Shown: positions 43,173 to 50,716 of the stretch, piece after piece
How positions within the stretch are numbered: position 1 is the first letter of the stretch
Layout of the letters: each line of letters starts with the position of its first letter
Assembly: GCA_945875585.1 (NCBI GenBank)
Contig: CAMCLK010000001.1
Coordinates: forward strand, 62,001 to 126,000
DNA: 64,000 bases
Origin: Candidatus Kuenenia stuttgartensis
GTDB lineage: Bacteria > Planctomycetota > Planctomycetia > Gemmatales > Gemmataceae
Direction: 5' to 3'
Translations under genes and position numbers: made by a program
The notes under the pieces: generated by a model
Seen by the model: only the letters and a program-made list of their open reading frames with translations
What the model was told of the DNA's origin: nothing
Databases searched by the model: none

Positions 43173-44132
43173 TTACCAGTTGGCACCTTTGGGTTTTGCG
43201 CCTGCAACCTTAACCCTTACGCTGTAGAGCGATGTGCGTGCCGTAATGAACAGCGTTTTAAAATCGTCGCCACCAAAGCACAGGTTTGCCGGATTCTCCG
43301 GCACTTCAATCTGGCCAACCAGTTTGCCATCGGCATTGTAAACATGAACCTTGTTGCCGTGCGTGGTATACAGATTGCCTTTGACATCGAGTCTTATGCC
43401 ATCACTGCCCTGCTTGATCACGAAGATTGTTTTGCCCAACCGGCCATCCTTGTCGATGGCATAGCAATGGATACTCGCAGGCAGCTTATGGAATGCCGGA
43501 TCGGGATGGCGTGTGTTTCCGCCTGTATCGGCAACATAAAGACGTGATTCGTCAGATGAAAACACAATGCCGTTGGGCATGGGCAGATCTTTGATGACTG
43601 GGTCAACCTTTCCCGATTTTGGATCGAGCTTGAAGACCCAATGGCCTGGGATTTCAGCTTTCTCCTTCAGGCCCCACGATGGATCGGTGAACCATAGGGT
43701 GCCATCCGATCGCACGGCCACGTCGTTGGGCGAATTGAACCGCTTGCCATCGTATTTATCTGCCAAAACGGTGATGTCGCCATTGGCCTCGGTGCGCACA
43801 AGATTGCGGCCGGCATGCTGGCAGGAGACTATCCGCCCCTGCAAATCGAGGATGTTGCCGTTGGATTCTTGGCTTTTGCGGAAAACCGAAAGGCCGTCAG
43901 CTTCAGTCCATTGCATGATATTGCTGTTTGGAATATCAGAAAAAATCAGCTTTTTCGCGTTAGGCAACCATGCCGGGCCTTCCGTGAACTTCATGCCGCC
44001 GGCCAGTTTTTTCACGGTGCTTCCTGGCTCGAGCAGCGGGTTGCTGTCATCGGCCCGCGCGGTGGCAATCAATAGAACCAACGCGCAACCACAAATGGTT
44101 GTCAGAGCTTTGGAGAGCCGATGATGAATCAT
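43173..44132 (-). CDS. SMP-30/gluconolactonase family lactonase
   Basis: 319 residues with a signal peptide (ALVLLIATARADD). The SMP-30/LRE domain is clear: MKFTEGPAWLP (Glu metal ligand), FNSPNDVAVRSDGTLWFTDP (Asn/Asp), PNGIVFSSDESRLYVADT and QGSDGIRLDVKGNLY. These residues bind a divalent metal in gluconolactonases, which hydrolyse aldono-lactones to acids. Exported here. It follows the second lactonase by 48 bp in the minus-strand operon, so two structurally different lactonase families are encoded next to each other. Substrate not determinable. Confidence 0.85.
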   Translation of the reverse strand: MIHHRLSKALTTICGCALVLLIATARADDSNPLLEPGSTVKKLAGGMKFTEGPAWLPNAKKLIFSDIPNSNIMQWTEADGLSVFRKSQESNGNILDLQGRIVSCQHAGRNLVRTEANGDITVLADKYDGKRFNSPNDVAVRSDGTLWFTDPSWGLKEKAEIPGHWVFKLDPKSGKVDPVIKDLPMPNGIVFSSDESRLYVADTGGNTRHPDPAFHKLPASIHCYAIDKDGRLGKTIFVIKQGSDGIRLDVKGNLYTTHGNKVHVYNADGKLVGQIEVPENPANLCFGGDDFKTLFITARTSLYSVRVKVAGAKPKGANW

Positions 44133-44180
44133 GTTGGAATCCTTGGGTGTTGGTTCTACTGATCAGGAAAAACAGTGATG

Positions 44181-45314
44181 TCATTCACCGAGCACAATGC
44201 ACGAAGGCTTGGGCATGGCAATAGTATTGCCCGAAGGAGCAAGCTTTCCGGTGTCAGGGGCGATGGCGAACACCGAAAGGTTGTCTCCAGGCATATTGGC
44301 ACAGATAAGCCACTTGCCCCCTGGCATAATGGAAAGGTTTTGTGGACCTTTGCCACGGCTGGGCACAATTCCGATCAATTCGAAAGATTCTTTTTCACCT
44401 AGGCGGTACATGGCAATACTGTCGTGCCCACGGTTGGTGGCGTACAGGAACCTGCCATTGGAAGAGATTTTAATATCTGCGCAGTAGCTGGTTCCCTTGA
44501 AATCAGCAGGCAGCGTCGTGATGGTTTTTCGGGCAGAAAGCGCTCCCGTGGCCGCATCAAAATCGAACATGGTGACGGAGTTGGCCAGTTCATTCACCGC
44601 GTAAGCTCGCTTGCCATCGGGGTGAAATACGAAATGACGGGGACCAGCGCCGGGAGGGCACATGGCAAATGGAGGGTCGTTGGGTGTGGCCTTCGATGTT
44701 TTGGGATCGAGACGGTAAATCAGAATTTTGTCCATACCCAAATCGGCTGCATACAGGAACCGATTATCCGGACTTGGCACAAAACAGTGGGCATGTGGCT
44801 GTTTCTGGCGGCCAGCGATCACGCTCGAACCGTTATGTTTGATGAACGATGCGGAAGGCTCTAGGCCACCATCGGCCCGAACGGGAAGAGTGGCCACGCT
44901 TCCTGACGCGTAATTGGCAACAAGGATCGTCTTGCCGGTGGCATCCGCCTGCAGGAAACATGCCGCCGAGCCACGCGCAGACTGTTTGTTGATCAATTCC
45001 AGACGCCCGTTGGTCCCGATGGCAAAGGCAGCGACATCTTCGTCATCTTTGCTGCCAAACTGCTTGGCATGAATCGAATAAAGGAATTTTTTGTCGGGAG
45101 ATAGCGCGAGAAAAAACGGATTGGGAGTTCCGCCATGCTTGTGAACTGGTTCAAGTGTGCCGGTCTTCTGCTCAAATCGGTAGGAATGGATCGCACCCTG
45201 TTCGCCCGTGACAAAAGACGAGACGAACAGAAGCGGATCGGCAGCAATCGATACAGAGGCCATGGCCAAAGCAGCGATAACCGTGCAAGGCATGCGATAT
45301 TGGCAGTTGGACAT
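44181..45314 (-). CDS. Lactonase family protein (6-phosphogluconolactonase-like propeller), copy 2
   Basis: 377 residues with an exported leader (VIAALAMASVSIAAD). A seven-bladed propeller of the YbhE/Pgl-like lactonase family: NPFFLALSPDKKFLYS, VANYASGSVATLPV, QPHAHCFVPSPDNRFLYAAD, GAGPRHFVFHPDGKRAYAVN and LYATNRGHDSIAMYRL. E. coli Pgl hydrolyses 6-phosphogluconolactone, but the signal peptide here makes a phosphorylated substrate unlikely. It is a paralogue of the gene at 46815 with the same HAH and GPRHF motifs. Positioned 42 bp after the Fae homologue. Confidence 0.85.
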   Translation of the reverse strand: MSNCQYRMPCTVIAALAMASVSIAADPLLFVSSFVTGEQGAIHSYRFEQKTGTLEPVHKHGGTPNPFFLALSPDKKFLYSIHAKQFGSKDDEDVAAFAIGTNGRLELINKQSARGSAACFLQADATGKTILVANYASGSVATLPVRADGGLEPSASFIKHNGSSVIAGRQKQPHAHCFVPSPDNRFLYAADLGMDKILIYRLDPKTSKATPNDPPFAMCPPGAGPRHFVFHPDGKRAYAVNELANSVTMFDFDAATGALSARKTITTLPADFKGTSYCADIKISSNGRFLYATNRGHDSIAMYRLGEKESFELIGIVPSRGKGPQNLSIMPGGKWLICANMPGDNLSVFAIAPDTGKLAPSGNTIAMPKPSCIVLGE

Positions 45315-45356
45315 GGCCTGATCTCCGAAGTTTGTTGCAATAGTGATACCGACGAA

Positions 45357-45920
45357 TCAGATTTTGCCTTCGCGCCCCAATTGGTGGAAATAGTGTTCCA
45401 CTGTGTGCTGGTTTTCTAGCAACCAATCGATGGATGGTTCCCGGTTCATCGCCTTGGTGAGCACTTTTACCGTGGCTTCGCGGTGGACCTTGAACAGGGC
45501 GTCGTGGTCTACCTTACCGGGTGCCAGTTCCAGCACGGCTGGATCCAGCCATACGGAATAGATGATCCCCAGATCTTCAGCTTTTTCACGGGGAATGACG
45601 CCCGCGCGCACGGCATCGAGCACGCCATGAGCAATAGCGGCTTGCACCGTGCCCATAAGAATGCCGGTGTACCGTTCGCTTTTTACCGTGACCTTGCTGA
45701 CCATCAGCGTGGCTGGCTTGACCTGAACATCGGAATTCAAAATGGCAAAGACGCGCGTATGCCCCTTGACCTGATCGCCCACAAGCGTGGCCAAGGCTGT
45801 GCCTACGGGGCCATCCAGTTCGCCGATAACAATCTCTGGTTCGGCGCAGAGGTATCCCTCGTCGCCTTCAACAAGCGCCTCTGCTGTGCGCATGCCAATT
45901 CTGTCGGAATTCTTGCTCAC
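45357..45920 (-). CDS. Formaldehyde-activating enzyme homologue (Fae-like)
   Basis: 187 residues, no signal peptide, so cytoplasmic unlike its neighbours. Fae condenses formaldehyde with tetrahydromethanopterin. Similarity is clear in EALVEGDEG, VKPATLMVSKVTVKS, AAIAHGVLDAVRAGVIP and HREATVKVLTKAMNREP. In the canonical AHIDLIIG stretch, the proposed catalytic His (His17 of Methylobacterium Fae) is replaced by Glu27 (AEPEIVIG), with two extra residues before it. This makes it a divergent Fae paralogue; catalysis is doubtful and a formaldehyde-binding or sensing role is possible. It lies 25 bp after the isochorismatase-family gene. No other tetrahydromethanopterin gene is in the window. Confidence 0.82.
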   Translation of the reverse strand: MSKNSDRIGMRTAEALVEGDEGYLCAEPEIVIGELDGPVGTALATLVGDQVKGHTRVFAILNSDVQVKPATLMVSKVTVKSERYTGILMGTVQAAIAHGVLDAVRAGVIPREKAEDLGIIYSVWLDPAVLELAPGKVDHDALFKVHREATVKVLTKAMNREPSIDWLLENQHTVEHYFHQLGREGKI

Positions 45921-45945
45921 GGTGTGTTCCTGCCCTTGGTTGTTG

Positions 45946-46818
45946 TCAATCCTTGCCTGTTACGGGTTTGAACGCGAACGGTTTGCCACCCAGTACCTGA
46001 TCGGAGGTAACCGTTGGACAAACCACTTTCTCAAGATGCTCGATAAACAATCGAGTGCCCTCTTGATGAGAAACCATCGGCGCGCGCGCCGGATTGTACA
46101 TGCTGTCGGTGAGGTCCCGCACCAGCACTGCGTTTTTGCCATTTTTTGATAACTGGCGCAAACCGAAAGGCCTGCCAGCGACGCACATATTCACATGGAC
46201 ACCGACAAGCGCGACATTGCGGATCTTGCGTTCTTCAAGAAGGTTCCAGATCTCCACCCCTGAGTCGCTGATGGCGTCGCGTTCTTGGTCGATTTTCAAA
46301 ACATCGATCTGCCGGGTCCAGGGCGCCCGCGGATTAAGGCCTTTTGCCTTGAGTTCTGCGGCCCAGGCGGCATGTTCGACAGGATCGTCGTCTTCGCCAC
46401 CGTCGGTTTGGTCGATGGGGTATTTCAGTTTTTCCTCGGTGGGAATGCTCTTGCACCATCCGTCGATGCCATTGGGAAGGTTGGCGGCCTTAGGTGCGGA
46501 TTGGGCGCGCTTGCGTGCCGGTGTGCCTACGTACGGTGTCATGCAACTGCTGGGTGCATGAATAATCAAGACTCCCTTGTCGCGGCATTTTACGAGGAAT
46601 TCGTTAACCCTTGGCGCCATTTCGGTTTCACGCCTCACGGCATTCAGGCAGTGATGAAGGTCCCACATATCGCAGACAATCACGGCTGTGGCTGCGGGAT
46701 CCCACTCCTCGGCGCGCTCTTTCGCGGTGCCCTCAAGGGTTCGGGTGCGCAGCGTCAGGTGGAACGGATCGGCTGCGGAAATGTTCAGCACGGCTGTTAA
46801 CGCAATCATCCAACTCAT
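45946..46818 (-). CDS. Isochorismatase/nicotinamidase-family cysteine hydrolase, exported
   Basis: 290 residues from ATG 46818 with GGAGG six bases upstream. A short signal (MSWMIALTAVLNISAAD) is followed by the isochorismatase fold: VIVCDMWDLHHC (catalytic Asp), a central Lys region, and VGVHVNMCVAGRPFGLRQL with the nucleophile Cys. This family cleaves C-N or ether bonds in small molecules such as nicotinamide or N-carbamoyl compounds; the substrate here is unknown. Its start overlaps the lactonase stop by four bases (ATGA), so the two are translationally coupled. Confidence 0.83.
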   Translation of the reverse strand: MSWMIALTAVLNISAADPFHLTLRTRTLEGTAKERAEEWDPAATAVIVCDMWDLHHCLNAVRRETEMAPRVNEFLVKCRDKGVLIIHAPSSCMTPYVGTPARKRAQSAPKAANLPNGIDGWCKSIPTEEKLKYPIDQTDGGEDDDPVEHAAWAAELKAKGLNPRAPWTRQIDVLKIDQERDAISDSGVEIWNLLEERKIRNVALVGVHVNMCVAGRPFGLRQLSKNGKNAVLVRDLTDSMYNPARAPMVSHQEGTRLFIEHLEKVVCPTVTSDQVLGGKPFAFKPVTGKD

Positions 46819-47939
46819 CGGGCACCTCCGGTGGCAAGCAGGCGCAGGCAAACTGGTTTGCCTACCTTGGCGGAAATACTCGTGGGTTTCGGTACCCCCG
46901 TTTTCTGGTCGATCGCAAAAACAATGATGGTGTCAGCGTTCTGATTGGCCACGAGCAGCCACTTTCCAGTGGGATCAACAATGAAGTTGCGTGGTTCCTT
47001 GATTCCTGCCGTGGCAAAGCCAGCCACCGCAAGCGTGCCGGATTCAGGATTCACCGTGAAAGCCGCGATGCTGTCGCCCCTGCGGTTGGATCCATAAATG
47101 AATTTGCCGGAAGGGTGTGCAACCACCTCGGCGGTGTAGCTGTCGCCTTTGAAGTTTTTGGGCAGGGTGGAGATGGTCTGATAGGAAGTCAATGCGCCCG
47201 TTTTGGGATTGTGCGTGAATGCCGTGATGGTATTGGCTAATTCATTGATCACAAAAGCAAATTTGCCCGAAGGATGAAAACAGAAATGGCGGGGGCCGGA
47301 ACCTTTTGGAACCGCCACATTCGCTGGATCTGCTGGCGATAGGGCGCCGGTTGCCTTGTCGAGCTTGTAAATGAGGACCTGATCCAGACCGAGATCGGCA
47401 GCGTATACAAAGGTCCCGGAGGGATCGGTATTGATGGAGTGCGCGTGGGGCGCCTCTTGGCGTTGTTTGTTAACGCTGGCACCCTTGTGTTGAATGAACG
47501 ATGCGGGCTCACCAAGGCTGCCATCCGGACCCACGCGGTAAGAGACCACGCTTCCACCGCCGTAGTTCGCTACCAAAACCGCGGTTCCTTCCGGATTCAG
47601 CGTGATATGGCATGGCCCACCACCAACGGTGGACTGGTCGTTGATGGCCTTGAGATCGCCTTTGGGCGACAGGTCGAACGCGGCGACTGCTCCGCCCTTT
47701 CGCTTGCCTGATTCGCCTACTTCACCCACAGCATAAAGCTTTTTCCCATCTGGATGAATGGCCAGGAATGACGGGTTGGTCATTTTTGCCGCCAAGGCTG
47801 GTTCACCCAACGCGCCCGTGGCAGAGTCGAACGTGAGCCGATAAATGCCTTCGCTAGTAGGGCTATTGTAGGTGCCGACATACAGATTGTGTGTCGGCTG
47901 AACGGGCGCCAATAGCGCGCAGGCCAGCACAAGATTCAT
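46815..47939 (-). CDS. Lactonase family protein (6-phosphogluconolactonase-like propeller), copy 1
   Basis: 374 residues from ATG 47939, which opens on a signal peptide (LVLACALLAPVQP); the frame extends upstream through the neighbouring gene without a leader. Same propeller as copy 2: NPSFLAIHPDGKKLYAVGE, VANYGGGSVVSYRV, APHAHSINTDPSGTFVYAAD, GSGPRHFCFHPSGKFAFVIN and YGSNRRGDSIAAF. The start overlaps the stop of the membrane protein by four bases (ATGA) and the stop overlaps the isochorismatase start, so three genes are chained. Exported lactonase-type enzyme; the lactone is unknown. Confidence 0.85.
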   Translation of the reverse strand: MNLVLACALLAPVQPTHNLYVGTYNSPTSEGIYRLTFDSATGALGEPALAAKMTNPSFLAIHPDGKKLYAVGEVGESGKRKGGAVAAFDLSPKGDLKAINDQSTVGGGPCHITLNPEGTAVLVANYGGGSVVSYRVGPDGSLGEPASFIQHKGASVNKQRQEAPHAHSINTDPSGTFVYAADLGLDQVLIYKLDKATGALSPADPANVAVPKGSGPRHFCFHPSGKFAFVINELANTITAFTHNPKTGALTSYQTISTLPKNFKGDSYTAEVVAHPSGKFIYGSNRRGDSIAAFTVNPESGTLAVAGFATAGIKEPRNFIVDPTGKWLLVANQNADTIIVFAIDQKTGVPKPTSISAKVGKPVCLRLLATGGAR

Positions 47940-48364
47940 GATAAAGATTCTCCCTGACGTGTTAGATGTTCGAGCACCAGCAAGACGAAGCCAAAGCCAG
48001 CAATTCCCGGGCCCTCGCCGAGAGTCCACCACCATGGCATACCGGCAGAAATATCGATCGCGATCATCGACAATCCAAATACCATGTTGCCCAAGCCGAG
48101 GGCCACGACCAGCCATGGCGCCCTTTCAGGCCGCCATGCAATAGCACCCACAAGCACGCCATGAAACGCGTAGAGCGCCGAAGCCGAGCGCGCCAGATAC
48201 CAGGCTACAGGCTGGTCGGGAAATTCGCCCAGCCCCAGCAGGCGGTGAATGAACATGTACCATTCACCGGGAAAAACAGCGCAAACAGCGGCCAACAAAA
48301 GAATGCAGGAACCCATGGCTAGGGAACATTGCAGCAGCAACCGGGCTGTTGCCGCACCGATCAT
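47936..48364 (-). CDS. Small four-helix membrane protein
   Basis: 142 residues with four hydrophobic segments (SCILLLAAVCAVF; ALYAFHGVLVGAIAW; WLVVALGLGNMVFGLSMIAI; GPGIAGFGFVLLVL) and a WYMFIHRLLGLGEFPDQP loop. No family is recognised. Its ATG overlaps the ThuA stop by four bases and its stop overlaps the lactonase start by four bases, so it is translationally tied to both. It may be a transporter subunit or membrane partner for the exported enzymes; nothing in the sequence proves this. Confidence 0.7.
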   Translation of the reverse strand: MIGAATARLLLQCSLAMGSCILLLAAVCAVFPGEWYMFIHRLLGLGEFPDQPVAWYLARSASALYAFHGVLVGAIAWRPERAPWLVVALGLGNMVFGLSMIAIDISAGMPWWWTLGEGPGIAGFGFVLLVLEHLTRQGESLS

Positions 48365-49347
48365 TTCAGGTCGGCGGGCTTGACGCCCTTGGTGTAGCCA
48401 TTGAAAGAGAATCGGGTGGGCTTGTAGGCGCCAACTAACGCCACATCTGCTTTGGCGGGCACTTCAAGGCCTGTCAAGCGGTACGAGGCGTTCACAATCA
48501 GGCGGCGCAGGGCTTCATTTTCAAGATCTTGCGAGGCACCCATGGTTGTGGTGAGGCATTGACCTGTTGTCCCGCCAGGCAGCGTGTAGCTCTTGGTCCA
48601 GACAACCGGCATCATGGGTTGATTGACCTTAGTGGTTACGGCGGGGTCGGAAGCCTTCATGCCCGCCACGACTTCACCAAGAACTAGGGGCTTGCTATCG
48701 CCCGGCAGCGGTAGGCGCACGCCGTAAACATCGGACGGGCCAAAAATCTCGCCGTCTTCGATACCGCGCAGCAGGGGGTTGTCTTTTTGTTCGGGAATGA
48801 TGCGACCGCGCGTCGCCTGACTGCCGTGGTTGCCGTGGTGACTGATCCACTTCTCACCCAGCACAAGACGGCCAAAACCATCCGCCCACTCTTTACGTTC
48901 GCCACCATAGCCGTTGCCATAATGCGCATACGGGTGGTCTTTAGGCATATTGAAGGCGTGGGTGGAAGTGCGCAGGCCAATGACTGGCTTGCCTTTCATC
49001 AGATAGGTGTCGATCAACTTCATCTGTTCAGGGGGAAGGGCGCGGAAGCGAAGCCCCATGATCACCAGATCGGCCTTGGCTAAAGCCTCTAACCCGGGAA
49101 TGTTGTTGCCTTTGTTTGGATTGATTTCGCCGGTGGCTGGATCAATCGCAAACAGGGTTACAGTATCGAACCCGTGGCGCGTGCTGAGGATCTTCGCTAA
49201 TTGAGGCAAAGCTTCCTCGGACCGATATTCCTCATCGCCGCTGATCAGGACCACCGTTTTGCCTTTACCTGGCCCGGAACCGCCAGGAATGACAAGCCAT
49301 GGATCCGCGGCCAGCATCAAACTCACGAAAGGCAAAAGGCACAGCAT
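48361..49347 (-). CDS. ThuA-like domain protein
   Basis: 328 residues from ATG 49347, opening on a signal peptide (LCLLPFVSLMLAAD) with GGAG upstream; the frame extends to 49395. ThuA-like domain features: VVLISGDEEYRSEEALPQ, DLVIMGLRFRALPPEQM, KPVIGLRTSTHAF and a late MPVVWTKSYTLPGG. This class-I-glutamine-amidotransferase-like fold was first noted in trehalose/sucrose utilisation operons of rhizobia and is often found in sugar-oxidation clusters. First gene of the nine-gene minus-strand run. Catalytic role unproven. Confidence 0.85.
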   Translation of the reverse strand: MLCLLPFVSLMLAADPWLVIPGGSGPGKGKTVVLISGDEEYRSEEALPQLAKILSTRHGFDTVTLFAIDPATGEINPNKGNNIPGLEALAKADLVIMGLRFRALPPEQMKLIDTYLMKGKPVIGLRTSTHAFNMPKDHPYAHYGNGYGGERKEWADGFGRLVLGEKWISHHGNHGSQATRGRIIPEQKDNPLLRGIEDGEIFGPSDVYGVRLPLPGDSKPLVLGEVVAGMKASDPAVTTKVNQPMMPVVWTKSYTLPGGTTGQCLTTTMGASQDLENEALRRLIVNASYRLTGLEVPAKADVALVGAYKPTRFSFNGYTKGVKPADLK

Positions 49348-49429
49348 GGAGAGTAGCTCCGGGCGGGTGATGGTAAACGTAATGCCTACTATCATTCACC
49401 GAGGTTGGTTGCGCAAGGGGCTGCCAGTA

Positions 49430-50629
49430 TCAGGCGCCGTATTTGCCCAACCGGCCCGCGTGGGCCAGTGCCAGTGGCATGAGGTGCTTGGCTTGGAATT
49501 GGCCCAAACCACCCGCCAGACAATACGATTCGCCAAACTCCGTTACCGGGTCTGGACGGCAGGTAGGCGACCATAGGATGGTCGGCACAGGGTGCCACGA
49601 GTGGCTTTTAAGCTTGCTGGGAGTGCTGTGGTCGCCTGTCACGATCAGCACATCGGGGTTGAGGGCGCGAACACGGGGAATGATGGTGTCGAACTGCTCG
49701 ATCCGCTGCACTTTTGCCGAGAAATTACCATCTTCACCGGTGCTATCGGTGTATTTGTAATGCAGGAAAAAGAAGTCGTACGACTTCCAAGCCTGTTCAA
49801 GTGCCGCGGCTTGGGTTTCGAGCGACCCGCCCACTTCAAGGATGTCCATCCCCACTAAGCGGGCCAAGCCACGGTACATCGGGTAGACTGCCAAGGCTGC
49901 CGCACGAAGACCATATGCCTCTTTCATGGTGGCAATGGCCGGATACCTGGCGAAACCGCGCAGCGTTGCCATGTTGGTTGGAGCATGGGGAGCAAGCGCC
50001 AATGCCGCCTTTTCAAGCCACTGGTTCACAACGGCTGCTGTCCGCTCCGATGCGGCATCGGCGCCTTTGGCCATCAACGGTTTAACGCCCACTGCTTGAG
50101 GGTCTGTATCGTTGACAGAATCTCCCAAACCATCGCCACGAATCACCAGCACGAACCGGTGTTCACGGACTGGCTCAACAAACAGCTCAATGCCGGGAAT
50201 CTGGATTTGCGACAGGACCTTGCAAACCTCAACACACGTTTCCGTGGTTGGACGGCCTGCGCGGCGATCGGTAATCACACCGTTGCCATCGACCGTGCAG
50301 AAGTTGCCGCGGATGGCAACATCGCGGGGGCCTACTGCAAAGTTAATTCCCAGAGCTTCGAGAATGCCACGGCCGATGCGGTGCTCGAGTGGATCGTAAC
50401 CAAACAGCCCCAAGTGGCCGGGGCCGCTTCCGGGGGTGATACCAGGAAGAACAGGAATGGAAAGGCCACAGGTACCATCGCGAACCAAACCGTCGAGATT
50501 GGGAGTTCCAGCAGTCTCGAGTTCGGTTTTCCCGCCTTTTTCCATGGGCAACCCACCTAAACCGTCTGCCACCAGCAGAACAATTTTGGTTGCATTGTCT
50601 TCGCGAAGTTCCCGAATCAAATCGTGCAT
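49430..50629 (-). CDS. apgM: 2,3-bisphosphoglycerate-independent phosphoglycerate mutase, archaeal type
   Basis: 399 residues. ApgM interconverts 3- and 2-phosphoglycerate in glycolysis using two metal ions. Motifs: VLLVADGLGGLP (metal Asp), the active-site serine region PGITPGSGPGHLGLFGYDP, a FFFLHYKYTDSTGEDGN segment and LIVTGDHSTPSKLKSHSWHP with metal-binding Asp/His. Archaeal-type iPGM is common in planctomycetes. Start ATG 50629, with GGTGAG close upstream; a ten-residue longer frame to 50659 has no ribosome site. It is 34 bp before the ThuA operon frame and 87 bp downstream of the DUF4340 gene. Confidence 0.9.
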   Translation of the reverse strand: MHDLIRELREDNATKIVLLVADGLGGLPMEKGGKTELETAGTPNLDGLVRDGTCGLSIPVLPGITPGSGPGHLGLFGYDPLEHRIGRGILEALGINFAVGPRDVAIRGNFCTVDGNGVITDRRAGRPTTETCVEVCKVLSQIQIPGIELFVEPVREHRFVLVIRGDGLGDSVNDTDPQAVGVKPLMAKGADAASERTAAVVNQWLEKAALALAPHAPTNMATLRGFARYPAIATMKEAYGLRAAALAVYPMYRGLARLVGMDILEVGGSLETQAAALEQAWKSYDFFFLHYKYTDSTGEDGNFSAKVQRIEQFDTIIPRVRALNPDVLIVTGDHSTPSKLKSHSWHPVPTILWSPTCRPDPVTEFGESYCLAGGLGQFQAKHLMPLALAHAGRLGKYGA

Positions 50630-50716
50630 AGTACTCACCGTGCCATCGCCTTCAAACATCTGTCAGAATGTCAAGTTATGGCGGCGATGGCTTGGGGGCC
50701 AGTACCTTTGCAGTAA

